26,223 bases of DNA from Treponema sp. (GCA_031255615.1 JAIRSD010000256.1:1-26223); one strand, 5' to 3'; shown: positions 14,222-21,970, counted from the first letter of the stretch. Translations and numbers: made by a program. The notes: generated by a model not told the origin, from the letters alone.

Positions 14222-15527
14222 GGCGCCGCGTACTCAGCCGCTTATTCCCTTTGCCCGGCCCTTCGCGGGCAGGGAGGAAGAGGAGGCGGTCCTCCGGGTC
14301 CTCCGCTCCGGCTGGCTTACCACCGGGAAGGAGGCCCTGGCCTTCGAGGAGGAATTTTCCCGTTTCCTGGCCGCGGCTCCGGGGGATTCCGGGGCCGCGC
14401 CGGAGGGCCGGGCCGCCGGAGAGAGCCGCGCCGGCGGGGGTTCCGCCCTCCCCTGCCTGGCGGTAAATTCCGCCACCTCCGGGCTCCACCTGGCCCTGGA
14501 AGCCTGCGGGGTAAGGGCCGGAGACCTGGTCTTTCTGCCCTCCTACACCTTTACCTCCAGCGCCGAAGTGGTCCGCTATCTGGGGGCCCGGCCGGTTTTT
14601 ATTGACGCGGCGGCGGGGGGCTTCCACCTGGACCCGAAGGCCCTGGAAGCCGCCCTGGAACGGCTTTTCCGGGGCCTCCCCCCCTACCCTCCCCGTCCGG
14701 GGGAAGGGGGGGAGGGATTCGGCCCCCGGGGCCGGGCGGCGGCGGTGATGCCGGTCCACTACGGCGGCCTCCCCTGCGACATGGGGCCCATCATGGAGAT
14801 CGCCCGGCGCTACGGCCTCAAGGTCGTGGAGGACGCGGCCCATTCCTTCCCTTCCCGCGACGGTTCCGTTTATGCCGGGACCTGGGGGGACGCGGGGGTT
14901 TTCTCGTTCTACGCCACCAAGACCTTGAGCACCGGCGAGGGGGGCATGGTGGTCTGCGGCGATCCGGCTCTGGCGGAGCGGATTTCCCTTATGCGTTCCC
15001 ACGGAATTGACCGGTCAATCTGGAATCGCTACACCGATTCCAGGGCTTCCTGGTATTATCAGGTGGTGGAGGCGGGGTTTAAGTACAATCTCCCGGATCT
15101 CCTCGCCGCTATCGGCAGAGTCCAGCTCAGCCGGGCCTGGGATCTCCTGGCCATGAGGCGGGAAATCGCCGCGGCCTATGACGGGGCCTTCGGCGGGGAT
15201 CCCCACTTCAGCATACCCCCATCCGGCCCCGCCGACGCCCGGCACCTCTATCCTCTGCGTATCAAAACGGAGGCCCTCCGCATAGACCGGGACGCCTTTG
15301 CCGCCAGGATCCAGGAGGGGGGGGTGGGCGTGTCGGTCCATTTTATCCCCCTCCATACCATGCCCTATTACCGGAAAAGCTGCGGCCTGGCGCCGGAAGA
15401 TCTCCCCCATGCCATGGAATCCTTCCGGCGGGAAATTTCCCTCCCCATCTGGCCGGGGATGGACAAGGGCATGATAGAAAGGGTCGTCGATCTGGTACAA
15501 AGCATTGCGGCCCACTATACTGCCTAG
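14199..15527 (+). CDS. DegT/DnrJ/EryC1 family sugar aminotransferase
   Basis: This 442-residue PLP enzyme transfers an amino group, normally from glutamate, to a 4-keto sugar. Lys241 in SFYATKTLSTGEGG is the expected PLP lysine. EDAAHS at 211-216 provides the ring-stacking Asp, and the SATSGLHLAL and FKYNLPDLLAAIGRVQL blocks are family hallmarks. It pairs naturally with the dehydratase before it to give a 4-amino-4,6-dideoxy sugar. Compared with the family it has two extra loops: a Gly/Ala-rich one at about 60-83 and a Pro/Gly-rich one at about 160-178 encoded by a palindrome. The start overlaps the upstream gene by 23 bases; ATG 14199 (GGAAGG 12 bases upstream) or ATG 14214 are both possible. 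Confidence 0.9.
   Translation: MNPPAMTEAPRTQPLIPFARPFAGREEEEAVLRVLRSGWLTTGKEALAFEEEFSRFLAAAPGDSGAAPEGRAAGESRAGGGSALPCLAVNSATSGLHLALEACGVRAGDLVFLPSYTFTSSAEVVRYLGARPVFIDAAAGGFHLDPKALEAALERLFRGLPPYPPRPGEGGEGFGPRGRAAAVMPVHYGGLPCDMGPIMEIARRYGLKVVEDAAHSFPSRDGSVYAGTWGDAGVFSFYATKTLSTGEGGMVVCGDPALAERISLMRSHGIDRSIWNRYTDSRASWYYQVVEAGFKYNLPDLLAAIGRVQLSRAWDLLAMRREIAAAYDGAFGGDPHFSIPPSGPADARHLYPLRIKTEALRIDRDAFAARIQEGGVGVSVHFIPLHTMPYYRKSCGLAPEDLPHAMESFRREISLPIWPGMDKGMIERVVDLVQSIAAHYTA
14676..14716. repeat. GC-rich palindrome inside the aminotransferase gene
   Basis: CCTCCCCCC near 14676 pairs with GGGGGGAGG near 14706-14714, and an inner CCCTCCCC/GGGGAAGGG stem resembles the palindrome at 14130-14153. It encodes an extra PPYPPRPGEGGEGF loop that standard family members lack. 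Confidence 0.5.
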
Positions 15528-15530
15528 AGG

Positions 15531-17726
15531 ATGGAGAGTCTCCCTTTACTCCAGGATATTTCTTACCCCTCTACCCTGTTTGCCGTTACGATTCGCTCCC
15601 CGGTTCCCCGGGGCCGTCTGCTGTCCATAGAATGCCCCCAACTGGAACGCTCCTATACCTTGATTACCGCCGGGGATATTCCGGGAAGGAATGAACTGGC
15701 GGATTTTCCGGTTCCCGTCCTGGCCTCCGGGGAGCTTTCCTATCAGGGGGAACCGGCCGCCCTGTTAGTGGGACCGGACCGGGTAAAACTTGAATCCTAC
15801 GCGGCCCGGTGCCGGATCGTCGTTCAGGAAGAGGAACCGGTTTTTGCGGCCCCCGCTTCCGCGGGGGGGGAATCGCCGGCGGAGCCGGAATCCTTTGCGG
15901 AACGGGGGCTGAGCCGGGGCGATATTGAGGCGGCCTTTAACGGGGCGGCCCTTGTCGTCGGCGCGTCCTACACCACGGGGATCCAGGAGCACGGCTACAG
16001 CGAGGCGGTGGGAGCCCTGGCTGAGTATAACGGCGGCCGATGGGCCGCCGCCGGGGGAAAGAAAGATGAGGCCGGAGCGGTCCAGCCCCTCCTCGTCATC
16101 CACAGCGCCACCCAGTGGCCCTACCATGTACGGCGTTCCGCGGCCCGGGTCCTGGGCCTGGAAGAAGATCAGCAGGTAATAGTTGAGGCGACGGACCCGG
16201 GAATCCCCATGGACGGCAAGATCTGGTATCCCTCCCTTATCGGCTGCCAGGCGGCCCTGGCCGCGTTCATAACCCGGCGGCATGTACGGCTCCTCCTGAA
16301 CCGGGAGGAGGATTTCCGCTTCTCCCCCAAACGAAACGCCTCGGTGGTCCGCATTCAGAGCGCCCTGGGGGAAGGGGGGGAGATATTGGGAACCAAGATC
16401 GACCTCCAAGTGGACCTGGGGGCCCAGGCCGTCTTTTGCCAGGAAATTTTGGATCAAAGCTGCCTGGGGGTCCTGGGAATCGCGGAAGAAGGGGCACTGA
16501 GCCTGAGGGCCAGGGCTGTAAAGACCAACATCCCCCCCCAGGGGCCCTTCGGCGGATTCGGCGGGGCCCAGGGCGGCTTCGCCATGGAGCGGCACTGTTC
16601 CCTCATTGCCGATTCCCTGGAAACGGATCCCGCCGAGTGGAGGAAGGACCAATGTTCCAGGGGGAAAGGCGCCCCCCGTTCCGGTCGGACCATGGACCAG
16701 AATCCCCCCGCGGCGTGGATTCTGGACGCCGCCGCCGCCATGGGGGACTATTACCGTAAGTGGGGCAGCTACGAATTGCTCCGCCGCAAACGGCGGGAGG
16801 AATCCCCCCCGGCCAGGCCGGAGAATCTGCGGGGCATCGGCATCGCCCTGGGCCGGCAGGGAAACGGCTTCCTCCATATCTGCGAAAGCGGTTTTACCAT
16901 GGAAATTACCTTGAACATCGACGGCTCCCTGGAGATTCGCAGCAGCGCGAAGGCGGGGAAGGATCTTATCGCTATTTGGTCGAATATCGCCCGGGAAACC
17001 CTGGGGGTAGAGGAAGACAAGGTCCGGGTCCTCTCCCGGAACACCGCCCTCTGCCCCGATTCCGGCCCGGAAAGCCTTTCCCGGAACATCTGCTCCCTCA
17101 GTTCCCTGGTGGAGCGGAGCTGCCAGACCATCAGGAATCAACGTTTCCGGGATCCCCTGCCCATCACGGTCCGGGAGACTCCCGATCTGGGGGGCGGGGG
17201 ATCGGACATGATCCGCCCCCTGATGACCGTCCCCAACCCCGAAAGCCAGGGCCGCCCCGGACGGGCCGCCGCGGTGGTGGAGGTGGAGATTGAGCCTTCC
17301 TCCTACAGCCCGGTAATCCGGGGCGTCTGGATCGCCGTTGACGGCGGCAGGATCTTTTCGGAAAGCCGGGCCCGCCGCAGCCTCAAACTTGCCGCCGTCC
17401 AGGCCCTGGGCTGGGCTTCCAGCGAGCGCCTTGAATACCGGGGGGGCCTCATAGAGCCCGGGGTTATCGCCGATTACGGCGTATCCGGCCCCGCGGACAT
17501 ACCCCCTATCCGGGTCGATTTCCTTTGGAACGACGCGGTTCTTCCCAAAGGCATCGGGGAGCTTCCCTTTTGCTGCGTCCCCGCCGCCTATATTCAGGCG
17601 GTTTCCCAGGCCCTCGATCACCCCTTCAAAAGCATCCCCCTCCGGCCCGAGGATATTTGGGGAATCCTCAACCCCGGCCCCGGCCCGGCGGAGTCCGGCG
17701 GCGCTGAACAGGAGGCGGCGAAATGA
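15531..17726 (+). CDS. Molybdenum-hydroxylase large subunit, xanthine dehydrogenase family
   Basis: The 731-residue product matches the molybdopterin-binding subunit of the xanthine dehydrogenase/aldehyde oxidase family: TLFAVTIRSPVPRGRL and TAGDIPGRN near the N-terminus, then HSATQWPYHVR at 191-201. Glu677 in GIGELPF is the position of the catalytic Glu (bovine Glu1261). Two motifs deviate. The FRGFG segment reads GPFGGFGGAQ, with Gly341 for the usual Arg (bovine Arg912). The GGGFGGK loop is replaced by DPGIPMDGK at 222-230. The substrate may therefore not be xanthine; related spirochaetal proteins may share these changes. It starts 3 bases after the aminotransferase stop and overlaps the iron-sulfur gene as ATGA. 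A Gly/Ala/Pro-rich insertion lies at about 106-122. Confidence 0.85.
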   Translation: MESLPLLQDISYPSTLFAVTIRSPVPRGRLLSIECPQLERSYTLITAGDIPGRNELADFPVPVLASGELSYQGEPAALLVGPDRVKLESYAARCRIVVQEEEPVFAAPASAGGESPAEPESFAERGLSRGDIEAAFNGAALVVGASYTTGIQEHGYSEAVGALAEYNGGRWAAAGGKKDEAGAVQPLLVIHSATQWPYHVRRSAARVLGLEEDQQVIVEATDPGIPMDGKIWYPSLIGCQAALAAFITRRHVRLLLNREEDFRFSPKRNASVVRIQSALGEGGEILGTKIDLQVDLGAQAVFCQEILDQSCLGVLGIAEEGALSLRARAVKTNIPPQGPFGGFGGAQGGFAMERHCSLIADSLETDPAEWRKDQCSRGKGAPRSGRTMDQNPPAAWILDAAAAMGDYYRKWGSYELLRRKRREESPPARPENLRGIGIALGRQGNGFLHICESGFTMEITLNIDGSLEIRSSAKAGKDLIAIWSNIARETLGVEEDKVRVLSRNTALCPDSGPESLSRNICSLSSLVERSCQTIRNQRFRDPLPITVRETPDLGGGGSDMIRPLMTVPNPESQGRPGRAAAVVEVEIEPSSYSPVIRGVWIAVDGGRIFSESRARRSLKLAAVQALGWASSERLEYRGGLIEPGVIADYGVSGPADIPPIRVDFLWNDAVLPKGIGELPFCCVPAAYIQAVSQALDHPFKSIPLRPEDIWGILNPGPGPAESGGAEQEAAK

Positions 17727-18208
17727 CCATCGACTTCATCCTGAACGGGGAGGATGTGGTAGTCCATGCGGAGGCGGAGTTCCGGCTTGTTGACATTCTG
17801 CGGGATTCCTTCGCCCTTACCGGAACCAAGATCGGCTGCCTCGCCGGCTGCTGCGGGGCCTGCACGGTTATTTTTAACGGCCTCGTTGTCCAGTCCTGCC
17901 TTATCCCCGCCTTCAGCATCAGGGGCAGCGAAATCATCACCATCGAAGGTTTCTCCCAGACCGACGAATACCAGGATATTGTGGAAGGATTCTCCCAGGC
18001 GGGGCTGGAAAACTGTTCCTTCTGCCATAACGGGAAGATTCTGACCGCCGAAGCCCTGCTGGAACGGATCCCCCGGCCGGAAAGGGGGGAGATTCTCAAC
18101 GCCTACAACAGCATCCGCTGCCGCTGCACCGATCCCGACGCCCTGGCGGACGCCCTCCAGCGGGTGGCGGAAATTCGGCAGAGAAGGATCTATGGCCGCT
18201 CAGTCTAA
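17723..18208 (+). CDS. Molybdenum-hydroxylase 2Fe-2S subunit
   Basis: The 161-residue protein passes electrons from the molybdenum centre to FAD through two iron-sulfur clusters. The plant-ferredoxin-type cluster ligands are Cys39, Cys44, Cys47 and Cys59 with the expected C-x4-C-x2-C-x11-C spacing; an extra Cys43 sits among them. The second cluster has Cys98 and Cys101 (CSFC) and Cys133 and Cys135 (CRC) in a helical domain. The usual CTPG after the first pair is CHNG, and the usual GNLCRCTGY is NSIRCRCTDP. The start overlaps the large-subunit stop (ATGA), and the end overlaps the FAD-subunit gene by 17 bases, so all three are tightly co-translated. Confidence 0.93.
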   Translation: MTIDFILNGEDVVVHAEAEFRLVDILRDSFALTGTKIGCLAGCCGACTVIFNGLVVQSCLIPAFSIRGSEIITIEGFSQTDEYQDIVEGFSQAGLENCSFCHNGKILTAEALLERIPRPERGEILNAYNSIRCRCTDPDALADALQRVAEIRQRRIYGRSV

Positions 18209-19025
18209 CCAGGTTTTCTTCCCCGGATCCCTGGCCGAACTCTTCAACGCCTGGACCCGCTTCCCCGACGCGGTCCCCTTCGCCGGGGGGACGGATATTA
18301 TCCGCCGCCAGGGAAGCTCCGGCCTCCGCCTTCCCCGGACCATCCTTGCCCTTGGCGGGATAGAAGAACTGGCCCGCATGAGCCGCACCGAGCGCTATCT
18401 GGAAATCGGCGCCATGGTCAAGCTCCGGGACCTTATTCGGCTGGGGAAAATCGTACCGGAGGCCCTGACCCGGACTCTGGAAGGCATCGCCGGCCCCCAG
18501 CTCCGGGGGCTGGCCGCTATCGGGGGCAACATCTGCAGCCCCGGCCGCCGTCTGGACTGCACCGCCCCTCTCATAGCCCTGGACGCCGTCTATGAAATCA
18601 GGAGCGCCCAAAGCGCCCGCTGGGTTTCCGCCGCCCGTTTTTCCCTTCCCGACGGCCCGGTCCTGGGCGGCCAGGAGCTCCTCACCCGTATACGGATTCC
18701 CCTGGATCAGTGGGACTTCAGCGCTTACCGGAAATTCGGGGCCCGGAACAGCCGCGCGGAGGGGGGGGTCCTTATTTTCATCATGAAAAACCGCAAAAAT
18801 ATCCTTACCAGCCTCCACATCGTCTTCGCGGGGGAATGCATCTTCCGGGATCAGCTCAGCGAAGCGTCCCTGGCGGGGAAACAGCTTCCCCTCAGCCGCC
18901 GGGACGCCCAGGATTTTTCCGCCCGCTGGCGGGAAACGCTGGCGGGTCTGGAGAAACCCTCTCCGCTGATCAGGTCGGAACTGCAAAATTATGTCGAATC
19001 CTTAATCTACAACCTTGCGGATTAG
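18192..19025 (+). CDS. Molybdenum-hydroxylase FAD-binding subunit
   Basis: The 277-residue flavoprotein has the FAD-binding PFAGGTDI at 29-36 and AAIGGNICSPGRRLDCTAPL at 108-127, both signatures of the CoxM/XdhB-type subunit. A short C-terminal domain follows. It would pass electrons from the iron-sulfur subunit to NAD+ or another acceptor in the cytoplasm. AAGGA precedes the ATG within the end of the upstream gene. The order large, iron-sulfur, FAD subunit is complete, but no XdhC-type insertion factor or molybdopterin gene is present in the window. A run of eight G's lies at 18761-18768. The gene is followed by a 578-bp gap without genes. Confidence 0.92.
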   Translation: MAAQSNQVFFPGSLAELFNAWTRFPDAVPFAGGTDIIRRQGSSGLRLPRTILALGGIEELARMSRTERYLEIGAMVKLRDLIRLGKIVPEALTRTLEGIAGPQLRGLAAIGGNICSPGRRLDCTAPLIALDAVYEIRSAQSARWVSAARFSLPDGPVLGGQELLTRIRIPLDQWDFSAYRKFGARNSRAEGGVLIFIMKNRKNILTSLHIVFAGECIFRDQLSEASLAGKQLPLSRRDAQDFSARWRETLAGLEKPSPLIRSELQNYVESLIYNLAD

Positions 19026-19041
19026 GGGTGAAAGTGTTATG

Positions 19042-19060
19042 TTGTTCAATGTTTGAACAA
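19042..19060. terminator. Small AT-rich hairpin after the molybdenum-hydroxylase operon
   Basis: TTGTTCAA-TGT-TTGAACAA is a perfect 8-bp palindrome 17 bases after the last stop codon, followed by TAAAT. It may be a weak terminator or a protein-binding site. Confidence 0.4.
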
Positions 19061-19242
19061 TAAATGGCTTCATAGAGCGTGTTTCGGCCGCATATGTATC
19101 CTTTGAAAGCATGGCATTGGACTTGTCCGCGAACCCGGACGGCCCTTGAACAACTCGCGGCGTTGTAGAATTTTCCGATCTTCCGGCAAGGCGCGGCCTT
19201 TCCATGACGCGGTATAGAAAACGCCGGATGCCGGGTTTCTTT

Positions 19243-19395
19243 TTGGGCGCATTTTTTGCTGCCGCAAAAAACCGGGCTATCCGCTCCAATTCCCCGCCCC
19301 CTCCGGGGGCGGGGAATTCCGCTTCTATCCCTTGCGCGGGCGAAAGCCCGCGGGCTTTCGCCCGCGCAAAAACGGCGTCCCTGCCGTTTTTGCGC
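19243..19395 (-). repeat. Three-hairpin dispersed element, copy C (inverted, extended)
   Basis: In minus-strand orientation this copy carries the same linkers as copies A and B. Its stems are at 19252-19259/19264-19271 (8 bp), 19288-19301/19305-19318 (14 bp) and a 38-base perfect palindrome at 19332-19369. A further 13-bp stem overlaps the last one at 19364-19376/19383-19395 with a GTCCCT loop. It lies in the gap between the molybdenum-hydroxylase operon and the MarR-like gene. Confidence 0.85.
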
Positions 19396-19560
19396 TTCCA
19401 GGGCGGCGCGCCGCCTCAAGGGTTATCCCCGAAGCACAAAACGCGAAGGCCCGCCCTGGGCCGGCATCCCTGCCGGCCCTTTGCCTTCAATCTCCCGCCC
19501 GGCCCCGCCCTTTGCGGCTGAGGCGCGGACGGGAATCGCCGGGGGCCGCAAAAAACGCGC
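19396..19560. repeat. Further GC-rich palindromes in the 19.0-19.6 kb gap
   Basis: GGCGGCGCGCCGCC at 19402-19415 is self-complementary, and GGGCCGGC-ATCCCT-GCCGGCCC at 19458-19479 is a perfect 8-bp stem. Its ATCCCT loop resembles the GTCCCT loop at 19377-19382. No gene is supported here, although a frame is open through the region as an artefact of high GC. Confidence 0.5.
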
Positions 19561-19603
19561 TCCCCCTTCGATATTCAAACCTCCCGAATCGAGGATTGCC
19601 CTC

Positions 19604-20215
19604 ATGCCGGTCCGCAGTATAGACGCCGCCCAGATCCCCCTGGATACCGAATTCCTTATCCTGGAGAACATCTACACTTCCCTGGGGCGGGATACCCCCC
19701 TCAGGCAGCGGGATTTGGCCCTTATAGCCGGAACCTCCCTGGGCATGACGAATTCCATTCTCAAGCGGCTGGTGCAGAAGGGCTGGATCTCCGTCAAAAA
19801 ACTCAACCGCCGGAATATTCAATACGCCGTTACCATTGACGGCATCAACGAGCTGCTGCGCCGGAGCTACCGGTATTTTAAGCGGACCATCAGGAACATC
19901 ATGGTTTACAAGGATGCCATTGACCGGGTTGTGGGTCTGGCAAAACGGAAAAACTACGCCGCCGTTCTCCTCGTCGGGGTGAGCGATCTGGAATTTATCA
20001 TCGAGCATAGCTGCCAAATCCACGGCATCTCCTTTCTTAAGACCGTGGACGCCGCCACCGCCCGGCAGGTTCTGGACGACCGGAGTTTCGGCATCTTCGC
20101 GGAAACCATTCCGGACCATCCGGACGACAAGGATGCCGGGAAAAGGCCCGCCGCCAACATCCTTTACCTTTCCCGGCTGGTAATGGGGCATATAGCGAAC
20201 AGGGAGCTTCCCTGA
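19604..20215 (+). CDS. EPS-associated MarR-like regulator with an extra C-terminal domain
   Basis: Residues 13-95 of this 203-residue protein form a winged-helix domain: LDTEFLILENIYTS, RQRDLALIAGTSLGMTNSIL as helix-turn-helix, QKGWISVKKL and YAVTIDGINELLRRS. This is the pattern of the short EPS-associated MarR regulators found in glycan loci. Residues 118-170 (YAAVLLVGVSDLEFIIEHS to FGIFAETIP) look like an alpha/beta, Rossmann-like domain that could sense a nucleotide-sugar or similar ligand; that part is inference. The ATG at 19604 has GAGG 10 bases upstream. The open frame extends upstream only through the repeat region and was rejected there. It probably controls the export genes that follow. 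Confidence 0.78.
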   Translation: MPVRSIDAAQIPLDTEFLILENIYTSLGRDTPLRQRDLALIAGTSLGMTNSILKRLVQKGWISVKKLNRRNIQYAVTIDGINELLRRSYRYFKRTIRNIMVYKDAIDRVVGLAKRKNYAAVLLVGVSDLEFIIEHSCQIHGISFLKTVDAATARQVLDDRSFGIFAETIPDHPDDKDAGKRPAANILYLSRLVMGHIANRELP

Positions 20216-20305
20216 TGTATCCTTTGGGCGGCGGGGGAGTTTTATTTTTCGCGTTCCTTCCCGTGGATCCGTACAAACGGCGGCGCGAAGAATCCGTGTA
20301 AAATT

Positions 20306-21850
20306 ATGAAAACAATATTACGAAAAAATTTGAAGCCCCTTCTTTTTTCCGTCTGCCTTTTTCTCGGCCTCTTTTCTCCCCTTGGGGCGCAGGAGCCTTC
20401 CCCCGGCGGAGAGGAGGATCCCGTCCTTTATGTGATTCGCGGCATAGATTTCAATGTTGCGGGCCGGTCCCGTCCTTATGCCCTCCGTTATCACGGCAAG
20501 CTCCATGAGGGGGAAGAACTCGCCGGACAGGAAGCGCTGGACCATTATATTAGGGACCGCACCCAGCTTCTGACAAACCAGCGGGTGCTGAAGGATGACG
20601 TATCAATCGTCCCCTCCTTTGGGGAAGCGGAGCCGGACGGCAAGATTCCGGTCTATCTGCTGGTGAGCGTCAGCGACACCTGGAACATCATGGCGTTCCC
20701 CAAACCCCTTTGGGACAGCAACGAGGGCTTTGACCTTACCCTTAAGGCCCGGGATTATAACTTTTGGGGCACCATGAGCCCCATCAGAATAGACCTGGGA
20801 TACCAGCTTAACACCCAGGGGGAAAGCAATTTTAATTTTTTGCTTGATACGGATATCCCCTTTTCCGCCATGGGCTTTAACTGGAACGTCAATTTCGACA
20901 ACCAGTTTGACTATTCCTGGCAGGAGGCGCTGGGCTATATCAACACCGCCGGTATATCCATGGAACTTCCCTGGCGGCGCGGCGCCTTCATTTTCGACAT
21001 AACCCATGAGCTTAGCTGGTATCCCCAGAACGGCGACCAGGAGCAGGTTTTGTACGGGAAATTTTTCGAGGGGCTTGTTAATTCGATAAGTTTCGGCGTG
21101 GACTGGGAAGTTCCCACCGGGGTAGACGTATTTGGATTCGGCGAACTGATCTATATGCCCGAAATACGGCAGAGCCTCAACTACAATCCGGGCGGCTGGG
21201 ATATGTACGAGTGGAAGGGATTCCGGCAATCCTATGTTGCCAGCTTCAACCAAAAGCTGGGCTTCGGCAGGGTTGACTGGATTGGGAATTTCCGCCACGG
21301 CGTGGATGTTTATTTCTCCAACGACAACAGCTACGATTACATCCGCCGTTCATGGAACAACAGCTATACCGTAAACGCCGCCGGCCATTTTCTTTTCACC
21401 GACCGTTCCGGCGTTACTTCCCGGCTGCAGATCCGCCACTGGTTTCTCAATTTTCCCCGCAGCCTCTATTACAGCGGCGGGGATGTCCTGCGGGGAGTGC
21501 TGAACAACGATATTGCCGCCGATTTTATGGTTTCCCTCAACCTGGAATTTCCCTTCCGTCTGCCGTTCCGCCCCTCCGAATGGTTTAACGCCCCCAAACT
21601 GCGGACTTTCAACTTTGACCTTTTCTTGTCCCCTATCCTTGATATCGCCGTCGCCCATCTTCCCTACCCCGTAAACGGCCAGAAAACCCTTGGCGCTTAC
21701 TATGCAGGCGGGCTGGAAATTCTTGTATTCCCCGACATCATGCGGAGTTTTTACGCCCGTCTCAGCATGGGCATCGATTTGGATAAATTCTTTTGGGATT
21801 ATTATATTCCCCCGGTCGAATTATTTTTTGGCCTGGGGCACTTTTTTTAA
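20306..21850 (+). CDS. Outer-membrane beta-barrel protein with POTRA-like N-terminus (BamA/TamA-like)
   Basis: The 514-residue precursor has a signal peptide ending at about LGAQ (cleavage after Ala28). Residues 40-125 resemble a POTRA-like module, with YIRDRTQLLTNQRVL followed by IPVYLLVSVSDTWNIMAFP. The remainder consists of alternating amphipathic strands rich in aromatics (NFWGTMSPIRIDLGYQL, FNWNVNFDNQFDYSW) and ends in FGLGHFF, a typical C-terminal aromatic signal for barrel insertion. It could help pass or anchor a surface glycan or insert proteins. The family name is tentative because the barrel is diverged. No clear ribosome-binding site precedes the ATG. It lies 90 bases after the MarR-like gene on the same strand. 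Confidence 0.72.
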   Translation: MKTILRKNLKPLLFSVCLFLGLFSPLGAQEPSPGGEEDPVLYVIRGIDFNVAGRSRPYALRYHGKLHEGEELAGQEALDHYIRDRTQLLTNQRVLKDDVSIVPSFGEAEPDGKIPVYLLVSVSDTWNIMAFPKPLWDSNEGFDLTLKARDYNFWGTMSPIRIDLGYQLNTQGESNFNFLLDTDIPFSAMGFNWNVNFDNQFDYSWQEALGYINTAGISMELPWRRGAFIFDITHELSWYPQNGDQEQVLYGKFFEGLVNSISFGVDWEVPTGVDVFGFGELIYMPEIRQSLNYNPGGWDMYEWKGFRQSYVASFNQKLGFGRVDWIGNFRHGVDVYFSNDNSYDYIRRSWNNSYTVNAAGHFLFTDRSGVTSRLQIRHWFLNFPRSLYYSGGDVLRGVLNNDIAADFMVSLNLEFPFRLPFRPSEWFNAPKLRTFNFDLFLSPILDIAVAHLPYPVNGQKTLGAYYAGGLEILVFPDIMRSFYARLSMGIDLDKFFWDYYIPPVELFFGLGHFF

Positions 21851-21855
21851 GATCC

Positions 21856-21879
21856 GTTCTGAAACTTTAGTTTCCGAAC
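21856..21879. repeat. GGAAAC/GTTTCC palindrome, copy 4
   Basis: GTTCTGAAAC and GTTTCCGAAC flank a TTTA loop with one mismatch, just after the TAA of the barrel-protein gene. Confidence 0.55.
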
Positions 21880-21898
21880 AGCGGCCGCTTTTTTGGAA

Positions 21899-21935
21899 GA
21901 CTTGTTCGACAACCGGCCGGGTTGTCGAACAAGTC
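21899..21935. terminator. 16-bp inverted repeat after the barrel-protein gene
   Basis: GACTTGTTCGACAACC pairs perfectly with GGTTGTCGAACAAGTC around GGCCG. It lies between the barrel gene and the flippase gene and follows another palindrome directly. No T tract follows, so it may be a Rho-independent terminator variant or a processing site. It also makes the upstream alternative start of the flippase (TTG at 21893) unlikely. Confidence 0.5.
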
Positions 21936-21970
21936 CGGTAAGTCCGGTCCCTGCCGGGGGAAAAACAGCG

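Noticed and set aside
15765..17621. Open frame of 618 codons on the minus strand across the molybdenum-hydroxylase large subunit gene
   Set aside because: It is the shadow of a gene with clear family motifs; it has no ribosome-binding site and its sequence is low in complexity.
19256..19603. Upstream extension of the MarR-like gene
   Set aside because: The extra 116 codons are encoded by the three-hairpin repeat and GC-rich palindromes, and the family homology begins after the ATG at 19604.
21893..21970. N-terminal extension of the flippase from the TTG at 21893
   Set aside because: It translates a 16-bp inverted repeat and does not resemble the start of PglK-type proteins.
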